Positions 1 to 5,435 of a DNA stretch of 5,501 nucleotides are shown here, one piece after another (the first letter of the stretch is position 1; each line of letters starts with the position of its first letter). The translations under genes and the position numbers were made by a program. Origin of the DNA: Actinomycetes bacterium (lineage in GTDB: Bacteria; Actinomycetota; Acidimicrobiia; Acidimicrobiales; SZUA-35); assembly GCA_024227975.1 (NCBI GenBank), contig JAAETV010000465.1, positions 1 to 5,501 of the forward strand. The letters are read 5' to 3'. A model generated the notes under the pieces. It did no database searches. It was not told the origin of the DNA and was given only the letters and a program-made list of their open reading frames with translations.

Positions 1-444
1 CTGACGACGTTCCAGCAGGTTCTCGAACCGCCGTCACGAGTGCCCGAGGCAATGGAGATGGTCGCCGCGATGATGCCGGCCTACGTCGACAGCCTCAAGC
101 GCCTCATGGGCCGCCCCGAGGCCGTCACCGACGAAATCGCCACCGTAATGCACGAGGTCATGGCGTATCAGGAGGGCAACCTGCGCATCCCGGCGGTCTA
201 CTGCTACGTCCGCGAGCGCTACCTCCACATGGATCGCTGGCTCAACGCCCTGGCCGACACCAAGATTCCGCTCCAGCTAGTGTGGGGAACCGATGACCCC
301 GTGGCGGTCATCGAGATGGGCCGAGAGCTCCACCGTCGACTCCCCCACGCCGACTACCGAGAACTCGACGGCGTCGGCCACTTCGTGCCCACCGAAGCAC
401 CACTCGAAGTCGCCGAAGCAATCCGTGCGCTCCGGTCAGCCTGA
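1..444 (+). CDS. Alpha/beta hydrolase, C-terminal part (5' end outside window)
   Basis: The frame is open from the first base and ends at TGA 442-444, so 147 C-terminal codons are present and the N-terminal half, including the nucleophile elbow, lies outside the window. Two parts of an alpha/beta-hydrolase catalytic triad are visible. The acid loop reads WGTDDP, with the likely catalytic Asp at 295-297. The histidine loop reads GVGHFVP, with His at 379-381, and is followed by the usual closing helix with EAPLEVAEAIRAL. The RERYLHMDRWLNAL segment just before the acid strand resembles the lid-to-core return seen in MEST-like and epoxide-hydrolase-like members. That subfamily hint is inference, and the substrate cannot be told. 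A GTG at 40 could serve as a start codon but would split the fold, so it is not used. No strong terminator hairpin follows the stop. Confidence 0.85.
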   Translation: MTTFQQVLEPPSRVPEAMEMVAAMMPAYVDSLKRLMGRPEAVTDEIATVMHEVMAYQEGNLRIPAVYCYVRERYLHMDRWLNALADTKIPLQLVWGTDDPVAVIEMGRELHRRLPHADYRELDGVGHFVPTEAPLEVAEAIRALRSA

Positions 445-570
445 ACCGACGGCTTCGACAGACGCTACCCACACCACCAATCACATCTCGACCGGAGGGT
501 GCCGAAAATGCATCACCCCAGGTCAGCGGGCTAGCTGTGAGCGCTGTCGCCGGCCGTGTCACCGCTTGTC

Positions 571-851
571 TCACACCTGTTCCGACTGCTGAAACGACAC
601 GACATACAGCATCCTCAAGCGCTCCCTGATGGCATCCAGCGCCTGTCGGTGGTTAGAGAGCCAGCCGTCGTGCTCGTGGCGGAGTTTGTCCATCTCTGAG
701 CCACTGGGCGCAACAACGTCAGCTCCGCCGTCATAGGGGTGATACAACCATTGGAACTCGGTAGACGCACAAAGATATCGCCCGTCCTGCCCTCAGCAAC
801 GACAACCAGCAAGTCATCAAGGCCGAGACCGCAGCTCGCTCGACATACGTC
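571..851 (-). pseudogene. Frameshifted, N-truncated remnant of a DUF3885-like protein
   Basis: Joining two minus-strand frames gives a coherent protein end. In the first frame, open below the stop at 854-852, the residues run GLGLDDLLVVVAEG down to about 796. The reading then has to shift by one base inside the GAGGGCAG tract (about 790-798). The second frame continues from 792 with DGRYLCASTEFQWLYHPYDG, then GADVV, then a helical tail with EMDKLRHEHDGWLSNH and QALDAIRERLRMLY, ending at TGA 573-571. The second frame is 73 codons without an in-frame start and has a stop (795-793) at its upstream edge. The LYHPYDGGADVV block followed by a charged helix and W-L resembles the short DUF3885 domain as I remember it; that assignment is tentative. 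The N-terminal portion is absent, because the forward gene and its promoter begin where it should be. One inserted or deleted base plus truncation points to a dead gene. A sequencing error could explain the shift but not the missing start. Confidence 0.6.
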
Positions 852-868
852 TCAGATCAGCCGAGAAT
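840..868 (+). promoter_or_regulatory. Promoter of the DsbA-like gene, leaderless geometry
   Basis: TCGACA (840-845) matches five of six bases of the -35 consensus. It is followed by a 17-base spacer and the -10-like hexamer GAGAAT (863-868). Exactly six bases then separate the hexamer from the ATG at 875, so transcription would be expected to start at the A of the start codon. There is no good Shine-Dalgarno sequence in the gap. This is read from sequence only. Confidence 0.45.
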
Positions 869-874
869 GGGCGG

Positions 875-1498
875 ATGGCAACTCGTCTCGAAGTCTTTGC
901 CGACATCGCTTGCCCTTTTACCCATATCGGTCTCAAGAAGGTCGTGTCCGAACTAGACCACCTCAACGATGCCGTCGAGGTGATTGTCCGGTCCTGGCCC
1001 CTCGAGTGGGTCAACGGTGCACCACTCGAAGCCGAAGCGGTCAAGATGAAGATCACCGCGCTGCACGACCAACTCGGAACTAACGACTTCAACGGCTTTC
1101 GGGGAGACACGTGGCCCACAACCACCATCCCGGCCTTGAATCTCGAAGCTGCGGGCTTTGGCATCGATGCATCGACCGGCCTGGGTGTCAGTCTCGCTCT
1201 CCGAGATGCCCTGTTCGAGGAGGGAAGGGATGTGAGCGATCTCGCCGTTCTTACCTCGATCGCCGACCAGTTCGGGTTGGACCCACCGAGGGCCGAAGCC
1301 GGCGCCTGTGTCCGGGCTGACTATGAGGACGGCCAGCGCCGTGGCGTACGGGGATCTCCGGACTTCTGGGTCGGCGATGAGGAGTTCTTCTGTCCGGCGC
1401 TGACGCTCGGCCATAACAATGGTGGTCTCACCGCGAAGTTCGACACAAAGGGGTTCAGACGCTTCATGGAGCGACTTCGAGCATCGTCGACCGACTGA
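875..1498 (+). CDS. DsbA-family (FrnE/HCCA-isomerase-like) thioredoxin-fold protein
   Basis: The 207-residue product has the DsbA-like thioredoxin fold with an inserted helical domain. The first beta strand (LEVFADIA, residues 5-12) leads into the active-site motif Cys13-Pro-Phe-Thr16 followed by HIGL. The second cysteine of a classical CXXC is therefore Thr. The helical insertion occupies roughly residues 45-150. The cis-proline loop is GVRGSPDFWVG, with Pro162 preceded by Ser, as expected for the family. No signal peptide is present, so the protein should be cytoplasmic. With one redox cysteine, disulfide isomerase/reductase or glutathione/mycothiol-linked chemistry is more likely than disulfide oxidation; this is inference. 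ATG 875 is the only sensible start, because it sits directly before the first strand and six bases after a -10-like element. The gene stands alone and converges on the toxin-antitoxin operon. Confidence 0.85.
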   Translation: MATRLEVFADIACPFTHIGLKKVVSELDHLNDAVEVIVRSWPLEWVNGAPLEAEAVKMKITALHDQLGTNDFNGFRGDTWPTTTIPALNLEAAGFGIDASTGLGVSLALRDALFEEGRDVSDLAVLTSIADQFGLDPPRAEAGACVRADYEDGQRRGVRGSPDFWVGDEEFFCPALTLGHNNGGLTAKFDTKGFRRFMERLRASSTD

Positions 1499-1516
1499 CA
1501 GCAACGCCCGAGCTGA

Positions 1517-1542
1517 AGCGACGGCGCTGCGCACCGCTCGCT
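1517..1542. terminator. Possible hairpin between convergent genes
   Basis: AGCGACGG (1517-1524) can pair with CCGCTCGCT (1534-1542), giving eight base pairs with one bulged base around a nine-base loop. It lies in the 74-base gap between the convergent DsbA-like gene and the toxin gene, where a shared terminator would be expected. No T-run follows on either strand, so intrinsic termination is uncertain. Confidence 0.3.
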
Positions 1543-1572
1543 CAGGGCACCCACAGGACGACACCCTTCATC

Positions 1573-1917
1573 TCACCCCGGAACATCAAGAATGAGACCA
1601 AGCAGCTCGCGAACCTGCACCAGTACGGCTGCCCCAACGTTGCCCCGCGTTCGTTCAATTCGCCCGGTGGCCACCGCACGAATGTGCTGACACTGAGCAG
1701 CTGACGCGTACTCGAGGCCATTTGCAGCGTCCGCATCGATCTGGACCTCGGAGGCGAACCCCCGAAGAGTCGACGTGAGTGGCACAACCTGGACGACACT
1801 TGGTTCCGCGTCCAGTACCCGCTGGGCAGTCACAACAATTGCCGGATGACGAAATCCCGCTTCTCTTCCAGCTGGCTGACCAAGATCCAGGTCCACGACA
1901 TCACCCGACGTCAGCAT
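1573..1917 (-). CDS. mazF: MazF/PemK-like endoribonuclease toxin
   Basis: The 114-residue product fits the MazF/PemK/CcdB-fold toxins, which cleave RNA at short sites when free of antitoxin. Visible family marks are the opening MLTSGDVVDLDLG strand; the GREAGFRHPAIVVT block with Arg23 at the usual catalytic arginine position (His24 replaces the commoner Arg/Lys before Pro); VVPLTST with Thr48 at the second active-site position; and the C-terminal SAAQCQHIRAV...RI block, the strand that normally follows the substrate loop. The ATG at 1917-1915 was chosen over an upstream TTG (1929) because MazF proteins begin right before the GDVV/GDI strand, and because AGAAGAGG lies about 12 bases upstream. 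It overlaps the antitoxin's 3' end by 17 bases, so translation is probably coupled. Length and motifs look intact, so the toxin is probably functional. Confidence 0.85.
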   Translation of the reverse strand: MLTSGDVVDLDLGQPAGREAGFRHPAIVVTAQRVLDAEPSVVQVVPLTSTLRGFASEVQIDADAANGLEYASAAQCQHIRAVATGRIERTRGNVGAAVLVQVRELLGLILDVPG

Positions 1918-2095
1918 CGAGCCAATCAACCTCTTCTGCGGTCAGATCGTCGCGAAGATCAGCTCCAATCCGATCCTGACGAAGACGGCGAACCGCGAGC
2001 GCCACGGTGTCCCCGACACTGACACCCAGAGACGCGGCAAGCTTCTTCAACTCACGATGGGTCCCAACATCGATTCTCACACTCGTACTCTGCAT
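1901..2095 (-). CDS. Ribbon-helix-helix antitoxin paired with the MazF-like toxin
   Basis: This is a 64-residue protein with a short N-terminal strand (TSVRIDV, residues 4-10) and two helices (about 12-23 and 27-39) joined by GVSVGD. That is the ribbon-helix-helix DNA-binding arrangement of type II antitoxins. The acidic C-terminal tail (DDLTAEEVDWLDADVG) is the part expected to wrap and block the toxin. It is the first gene of the operon and its end overlaps the toxin start. The RHH fold differs from the AbrB-like E. coli MazE, but RHH antitoxins are common partners of actinobacterial MazF toxins. It should repress its own promoter, and candidate sites are annotated just upstream. The start ATG (2095-2093) is supported by the -10-like element six bases before it and by the fold beginning at residue 4. 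Confidence 0.85.
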   Translation of the reverse strand: MQSTSVRIDVGTHRELKKLAASLGVSVGDTVALAVRRLRQDRIGADLRDDLTAEEVDWLDADVG

Positions 2096-2122
2096 ACACC
2101 CATGTTAGCGGTATTGCATGCA
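2091..2122 (-). promoter_or_regulatory. Toxin-antitoxin promoter with twin TGCATRCA sites
   Basis: Read on the minus strand, TAACAT (2107-2102) is a good -10 hexamer and lies exactly six bases before the antitoxin ATG, as for a leaderless mRNA. No clear -35 element is seen. Two related octamers flank the -10: the perfect palindrome TGCATGCA (2115-2122) and TGCATACA (2091-2098, plus-strand reading), which overlaps the start codon. Their centres are 24 bases apart. Such paired palindromic sites suit autorepression by a ribbon-helix-helix antitoxin dimer. The operator role is inferred. Confidence 0.4.
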
Positions 2123-2372
2123 CAAGTGGTGATCTAGATGCCGGCCAAGGCCGGACGCAGCCCCGAGACTCGAAACCAGCCAAGCGCGAAATCGCAGATC
2201 GACGCCACGGCCGAATTCTCGGCACCCACAGAGTGGCTCCAACCCAAAGTACTCGCAGCCCCTGGAGCACCGAGCTGGTCGCCGCACGAAGCGAAACACC
2301 TGGTCACAGGCTCACGACCGAGTTTCTGGCTCCCGCAGGGTGTGGCAAGTAGCAGGAATGGCACTGACGGGC
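2123..2372. other. Intergenic stretch with no gene seen
   Basis: About 250 bases lie between the divergent antitoxin and VOC genes. Open frames exist on both strands but translate to low-complexity, Arg/Ser/Pro-rich strings without a recognisable fold and lack ribosome-binding or promoter signals. The only local structure is a compact palindrome, CCGGCC-AA-GGCCGG (2141-2154), whose role is unknown. Confidence 0.5.
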
Positions 2373-2378
2373 CAGAAT
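2373..2378 (+). promoter_or_regulatory. -10-like element of the VOC gene
   Basis: CAGAAT (2373-2378) keeps the A at the second and T at the sixth position of TANNNT and ends six bases before ATG 2385. It supports that start over the upstream GTG 2340 and ATG 2358. No matching -35 element is seen, so the call is weak by itself. Confidence 0.3.
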
Positions 2379-2384
2379 CTTGCC

Positions 2385-3086
2385 ATGTCCCTTCGAATTC
2401 GCCAGGTTGCTTTCGTCGCTGCTGACCTCGAGCCGGTTGTCGATGAACTGTGTCAGATCCTCGGCACCAATGTGTGCTTGCGCGATCCTGGGATCGTTGA
2501 ATTCGGCCTCCACAACGCGTTGATGTCGGTCGGGGACACCTTCTTGGAGGTCGTGTCACCGATTACCGAGAACACCACCGCCGGTCGTTATCTGGAGCGC
2601 AGGGGCGGCGACGGTGGCTACATGGTCCTGTTCCAGGTACCCGACCAGGCCGAGGCCAGAGCCAGGATCGCCGAGCAGGGACTACGTGTCGTCTGGCAGG
2701 CGGACTTCGACGACATCAGCGGCACCCACATCCATCCCGCCGACGTGCCCGGCGCCATCGTGTCGCTCGATCAGTCGATCCCACCCGAGAGCTGGCGTTG
2801 GGCGGGATCGGACTGGTCGGCCGAGACCTCTACGGCTGCAGACCTGATTGCCGGGGTGTCGATCCAGAGCCACCGACCTGACGAGCTGGCGCCGATCTGG
2901 TCCAACATGCTCGGGCTCGAACCGTCGGGCCGACGCATCAGAGTCAACGCCGATCAGCACATCGAGTTCGTGGACATCACCGACGACCGTCCCGAAGGGA
3001 TCTCCACGATGGACGTGCGCAGCCCGGACCACGGCCGCCGCGGCACTTCTTCTGTAGCCGGAGGAGTCACCATCCGCTTCGTCTGA
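2385..3086 (+). CDS. VOC-superfamily (glyoxalase-like domain) protein
   Basis: The 233-residue protein has two VOC-type modules. The first (about 4-130) starts with the strand RIRQVAFVAADL and helix EPVVDELCQILG. It carries FLEVVSP, with Glu55 at a typical metal-ligand position, and ends with THIHPADVPGAIVSLD, where His115 or His117 fits another ligand. The usual first-strand histidine is Gln7 here. The second module (about 152-233) begins IAGVSIQSHRPDELAPIW and includes HIEFVDI. Domain order resembles Pfam Glyoxalase-like (PF13468-type) proteins, whose substrates are mostly unknown; lyase, isomerase or dioxygenase roles cannot be separated. No signal peptide is seen, so it should be cytoplasmic. 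ATG 2385 was preferred because it precedes the first strand by three residues and has a -10-like hexamer six bases upstream. The gene stands alone and is followed by transposon debris. Confidence 0.75.
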   Translation: MSLRIRQVAFVAADLEPVVDELCQILGTNVCLRDPGIVEFGLHNALMSVGDTFLEVVSPITENTTAGRYLERRGGDGGYMVLFQVPDQAEARARIAEQGLRVVWQADFDDISGTHIHPADVPGAIVSLDQSIPPESWRWAGSDWSAETSTAADLIAGVSIQSHRPDELAPIWSNMLGLEPSGRRIRVNADQHIEFVDITDDRPEGISTMDVRSPDHGRRGTSSVAGGVTIRFV

Positions 3087-3120
3087 CGGGGCTCGTTCGA
3101 CCAGCCACGACGCAAGTTCC

Positions 3121-3140
3121 GGCCCCCACAGGACTTGAAC
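3121..3140 (-). other. tRNA 3'-end-like fragment (possible attachment-site scar)
   Basis: The minus strand reads GTTCAAGTCCTGTGGGGGCC. It contains the T-loop TTCAAGT with flanking G and C, the 3' half of a T stem (CCTGT) and a seven-base acceptor-like strand (GGGGGCC). The bases upstream do not complete a T stem, and no cloverleaf or matching 5' acceptor strand is found within about 80 bases, so this is not a whole tRNA. Such fragments are left where integrases use tRNA 3' ends, but no integrase is in the window. Confidence 0.35.
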
Positions 3141-3196
3141 TCACCTCCCCAAACACGCATCCAGCGTCGTCTAGCAGCAAACAGCACCCTCCAGCA

Positions 3197-3257
3197 GCAT
3201 CTGGCGACCGCCGGATCCGCTCCCTACCGCTAGCCACCGCTCCAGGACGCCAGATGC
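3197..3257. repeat. Perfect 10-base inverted repeat
   Basis: GCATCTGGCG (3197-3206) is the exact reverse complement of CGCCAGATGC (3248-3257), with 41 bases between. The right arm lies inside the dispersed 32-base repeat. It could be a hairpin or a pair of element ends; no flanking duplication is obvious. Confidence 0.45.
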
Positions 3258-3269
3258 CAATAGCAAACC
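3238..3269 (+). repeat. Dispersed 32-base repeat, copy 1
   Basis: It aligns without gaps to 5436-5467 at 26 of 32 positions, sharing CGCTCCAGG, CGCCAGA and the ACC end. It lies about 25 bases before the IS30-type remnant. Its nature is unknown. Confidence 0.5.
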
Positions 3270-3293
3270 CCTCCGCCCTTGTGTTGCCGCTGA

Positions 3294-3383
3294 CTTCGCG
3301 CGACAGGGTGGCGAACTCCTGCCGAGGCCCTCGATGATCTCCTACGCTCTGGCCAAGAAGGCGGCGTTGAAACGACTCCTTGA
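3294..3383 (+). mobile_element. IS30-family transposase remnant (C-terminal end only)
   Basis: The frame begins after an in-frame TGA at 3291-3293 and reads LRATGWRTPAEALDDLLRSG followed by QEGGVETTP and a stop at 3381-3383. This matches the typical C-terminus of actinobacterial IS30 transposases (RPRxTLGWxTPAEAL...GVATT), with about one codon lost before GW. The DDE catalytic domain is missing upstream, so only the last 29 or so residues survive. The element is dead. Its 3' end runs directly into the IS3-type remnant. Confidence 0.6.
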
Positions 3384-3395
3384 ACCTGGCCATGC

Positions 3396-3658
3396 ACATC
3401 GGCCGACCTCGGTGAGTTCTGCGACCGTCACGGTGTGGTCCAGTCGATGGGAGCGACCGGGGTGTGCTTGGATAGCAACGCGGCCGAGGCTGGTACAACG
3501 GCCACCGGCTGCGCTCGAGCATCGACTACCACTCACCCGTCGACTACGAAGCCATGTTCAACCGTCACGGTGACGGCATCGCCGCCTATCAACCCGTCCG
3601 CCGAACCGGGGCAACCTCAGTCGACGCCAAACCGTTCGTGCTGCGAGACAGCCGCTGA
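3396..3658 (+). mobile_element. IS3-family transposase (OrfB) remnant with internal deletion and frameshift
   Basis: The first segment (3396 to about 3490) reads TSADLGEFCDRHGVVQSMG, then ATGVCLDSNAAEA, matching the IS3 integrase-core stretch YTSxxFxxFCxxxGVxQSMGRTGxCxDNAxAES, including the last catalytic Glu. The reading then jumps frame at 3491 to WYNGHRLRSSIDYHSPVDYE, the typical IS3 C-terminal HSSLGYxSPxEYE motif, and continues to TGA 3656-3658. The stretch of roughly 35-45 codons normally between these blocks is missing, and the N-terminal half with the first two catalytic Asp residues is absent. It is a non-functional fragment. A 79-codon frame that overlaps it is a by-product. Confidence 0.75.
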
Positions 3659-3693
3659 CCAGCCAGGGTGAGTATCGGGCACCCGGCGGCTGG

Positions 3694-3699
3694 TACCGT
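3694..3699 (+). promoter_or_regulatory. -10 element of the lipoprotein hydrolase gene, leaderless geometry
   Basis: TACCGT (3694-3699) fits TANNNT and ends six bases before ATG 3706, placing the expected transcription start on the start codon. No Shine-Dalgarno sequence precedes the ATG and no clear -35 is seen. Confidence 0.4.
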
Positions 3700-3705
3700 C
3701 GACCG

Positions 3706-5316
3706 ATGGGCACGTCGTTTCGCCTCTGGACGCTAGCCATCTCCTTGGGATGTGGGGCGGCCTTGGGTGCCTGTTCAAGCTCTGGGATGGCAGACGACAC
3801 CACCATTACTCCTTCGTCGACCTCGACGGCTGCGGTGTCCGCCACGGTCGAGAAGGCCACCACAACCACTACCACGACTGAGGCCGCCGCGCTGGTGGTT
3901 CCGCGCTTCGAGCCGGACGACTGTGCGAGCCCCGAACTCATTGAGCTGTCGGTTTCGGATACCCACGACATCGAGTGCGGATTTGTGGTCATCGCCGAGA
4001 ACCGGGGTGTCTTGGACGGTCCAACCGTGCGTTTGCCGGTGGCAATCGCGCTCACTCGAAACCCCGATCCCGAGCCGGATCCAGTGATCTACATGGCGGG
4101 TGGCGGCGGCCACAACCACCTCAACTACGCCCACTACCTCTTGGCATCGGTGGGCGACGCAGTTCTCGAGAACCGAGACTTCATCCAATACAACCAGCGG
4201 GGAGCGCCGGGCACCGACCCCACGCTGGAGTGCCCTGGCTACACAGAGTTCCTGTTCTCGTTGGCCGCTCGACCCGAGATCGACTCGCTCTGGACAACAG
4301 AGCACGACGACTATCTGGTCGGCTGCCGTGAAGCACTGGTTGAGCAAGGTATCGACCTCAGCCAGTACAACTCGGCAACCAACGCAACCGATGCCCGCGA
4401 TGTGCGCATCGCACTCGGCTATGAGGAGGCCAACTACTACGGCACGTCCTATGGCACTCGCATGGGTCTGGCTTTGATGCGCGATCACCCCGAAGGCGTC
4501 CGGTCGGTGATTCTGGACTCGGTGTATCCGCCTGAGGTCGGCTACTACAGCGAGTATGCCAATAGCCTGGATCGTGCATTGGGTGAGGTGTTCGACGCTT
4601 GCGCGGCCGACCCCGAATGTGCGGCCGCCTACCCCACCCTCGAGGCAGAGTTCTTCGCTGCGGTAGACCGTTTGAACGAGGAGCCTCAGATGGTCAGCTC
4701 AGCCTTCGGACCGGTATCGGTCGACGGAGGGGTGCTCATGGACGCGATGGCCCTCTATCTGTATTCGCCTGAGTCGATTCCGCTTGCCCCCGCAGCGATG
4801 GCTTCGGCCGCCGCCGGCGATCTCCAACCGGTCGAGCGGGTCGTGGTCGGCGCGGTCACCTCCCCCGACATCAGCTGGAACATGTTCTACGCCATGGAGT
4901 GCCGAGAAGAGGTCCCGTTCGAGACATACGAGGACGCGGTGAGCGGAGCGGCCGGTCTACCCAGCTCGATCGTGTCGCACTATGTCGAGGGCTTCAGCCG
5001 GTTCCATTTCGAGATGTGCACGAGATCGCTCTCGGGCACCGCCGACCCGATCGAGGCCCAAGCCGTCAGCTCCGAGGTCCCGGCTCTCGTGCTGGCAGGA
5101 CGATTCGACCCCGCAACGCCGCCGGCCTGGAGCGAGGGCGCAGCAGCCTCACTCGGCAATGCCACCTACGTGGAGTTCCCCACCCTTGGCCATGGCGTCA
5201 TGCGCTCCGACCCATGCGGCCTGCAGATCGGCCTGGCCTTCATCAACGACCCAACCACGACGCCCGACACCACCTGCACCCAGGCCCTGGACCCCATCAG
5301 CTTCAACACCGACTGA
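3706..5316 (+). CDS. Secreted lipoprotein alpha/beta hydrolase, tripeptidyl-aminopeptidase-like
   Basis: The 536-residue protein starts with a lipoprotein signal peptide: Arg6, a hydrophobic stretch, and lipobox LGAC with Cys23 as the predicted lipidated residue. A Thr/Ser-rich linker (about 31-62, with seven Thr in a row at 52-58) should tether the enzyme to the outer face of the membrane. The catalytic domain begins near residue 65. It carries MAGGGGH (130-136, oxyanion region), NQRGAPGTDP (163-172, the family's DQRG-type motif), the nucleophile elbow GTSYGT with Ser248, the acid loop AGRFDPATPP with Asp468, and LGHGV with His496. This layout, with a large lid inserted between elbow and acid, is that of SlpD/SlpE- and TAP-like peptidases (alpha/beta-hydrolase plus TAP C-terminal domain), which release short peptides from protein N-termini. 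Cys residues at 73, 91, 176, 207, 298, 305, 399, 438, 504 and 524 fit disulfides in an exported protein. The substrate is inferred from family. The gene stands alone. Confidence 0.88.
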   Translation: MGTSFRLWTLAISLGCGAALGACSSSGMADDTTITPSSTSTAAVSATVEKATTTTTTTEAAALVVPRFEPDDCASPELIELSVSDTHDIECGFVVIAENRGVLDGPTVRLPVAIALTRNPDPEPDPVIYMAGGGGHNHLNYAHYLLASVGDAVLENRDFIQYNQRGAPGTDPTLECPGYTEFLFSLAARPEIDSLWTTEHDDYLVGCREALVEQGIDLSQYNSATNATDARDVRIALGYEEANYYGTSYGTRMGLALMRDHPEGVRSVILDSVYPPEVGYYSEYANSLDRALGEVFDACAADPECAAAYPTLEAEFFAAVDRLNEEPQMVSSAFGPVSVDGGVLMDAMALYLYSPESIPLAPAAMASAAAGDLQPVERVVVGAVTSPDISWNMFYAMECREEVPFETYEDAVSGAAGLPSSIVSHYVEGFSRFHFEMCTRSLSGTADPIEAQAVSSEVPALVLAGRFDPATPPAWSEGAAASLGNATYVEFPTLGHGVMRSDPCGLQIGLAFINDPTTTPDTTCTQALDPISFNTD

Positions 5317-5333
5317 CGCAACCAGGCGCGTCA
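5314..5333 (+). terminator. Possible terminator hairpin after the lipoprotein gene
   Basis: TGACGC (5314-5319, containing the stop codon) pairs with GCGTCA (5328-5333) around an eight-base loop. The following tract is C/T-rich rather than a clean T-run, so termination is only possible. Confidence 0.3.
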
Positions 5334-5435
5334 TCCCCTCTCATGATGGCGCAGCTCTGGCCGGTCGAGTGCCGCTTCGCGATTTCGGCGACCCGGTACG
5401 CCTGTGCGTGCCGATGCCGGAAACTCCATCGAGGT

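Larger units (their letters stand above)
3087..3705. other. Gene-free stretch of mobile-element debris
   Basis: These 619 bases hold no intact gene. In order they contain a tRNA 3'-end-like fragment (3121-3140, minus), a 10-base inverted repeat (3197-3206 and 3248-3257), one copy of a dispersed repeat (3238-3269), an IS30-type transposase C-terminus (3294-3383), an IS3-type transposase remnant (3396-3658) and the promoter-like element of the lipoprotein gene. Each is listed separately. Confidence 0.7.

Noticed and set aside
293..592. Plus-strand frame with a cysteine-rich tail (seven Cys in the last 33 residues) that looks like a zinc-binding motif
   Set aside because: It begins out of frame inside the hydrolase gene, the cysteine spacing matches no family I know, and its end overlaps the minus-strand DUF3885-like remnant only as noise.
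953..1564. 203-codon minus-strand frame opposite the DsbA-like gene
   Set aside because: It is an antisense shadow of a well-supported gene, with no recognisable fold and no start signals.
2134..2559. Minus-strand 141-codon frame running from the VOC gene into the intergenic stretch
   Set aside because: It is antisense to the VOC gene start, of low complexity, and without recognisable domain or promoter.
3116..3200. Complete tRNA gene on the minus strand
   Set aside because: Only the T-loop and 3' end are present; no T-stem 5' half, anticodon arm or matching acceptor 5' strand could be folded.
3067..3522. Minus-strand 151-codon frame across the gene-free stretch
   Set aside because: It lies opposite the IS30 and IS3 remnants, whose sense-strand matches are far better. 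Only its WRPGA segment shared with the second repeat copy is kept as an observation.
3775..4488. 237-codon minus-strand frame inside the lipoprotein hydrolase gene
   Set aside because: It is a codon-bias shadow; the plus strand has signal peptide, linker and full catalytic triad.
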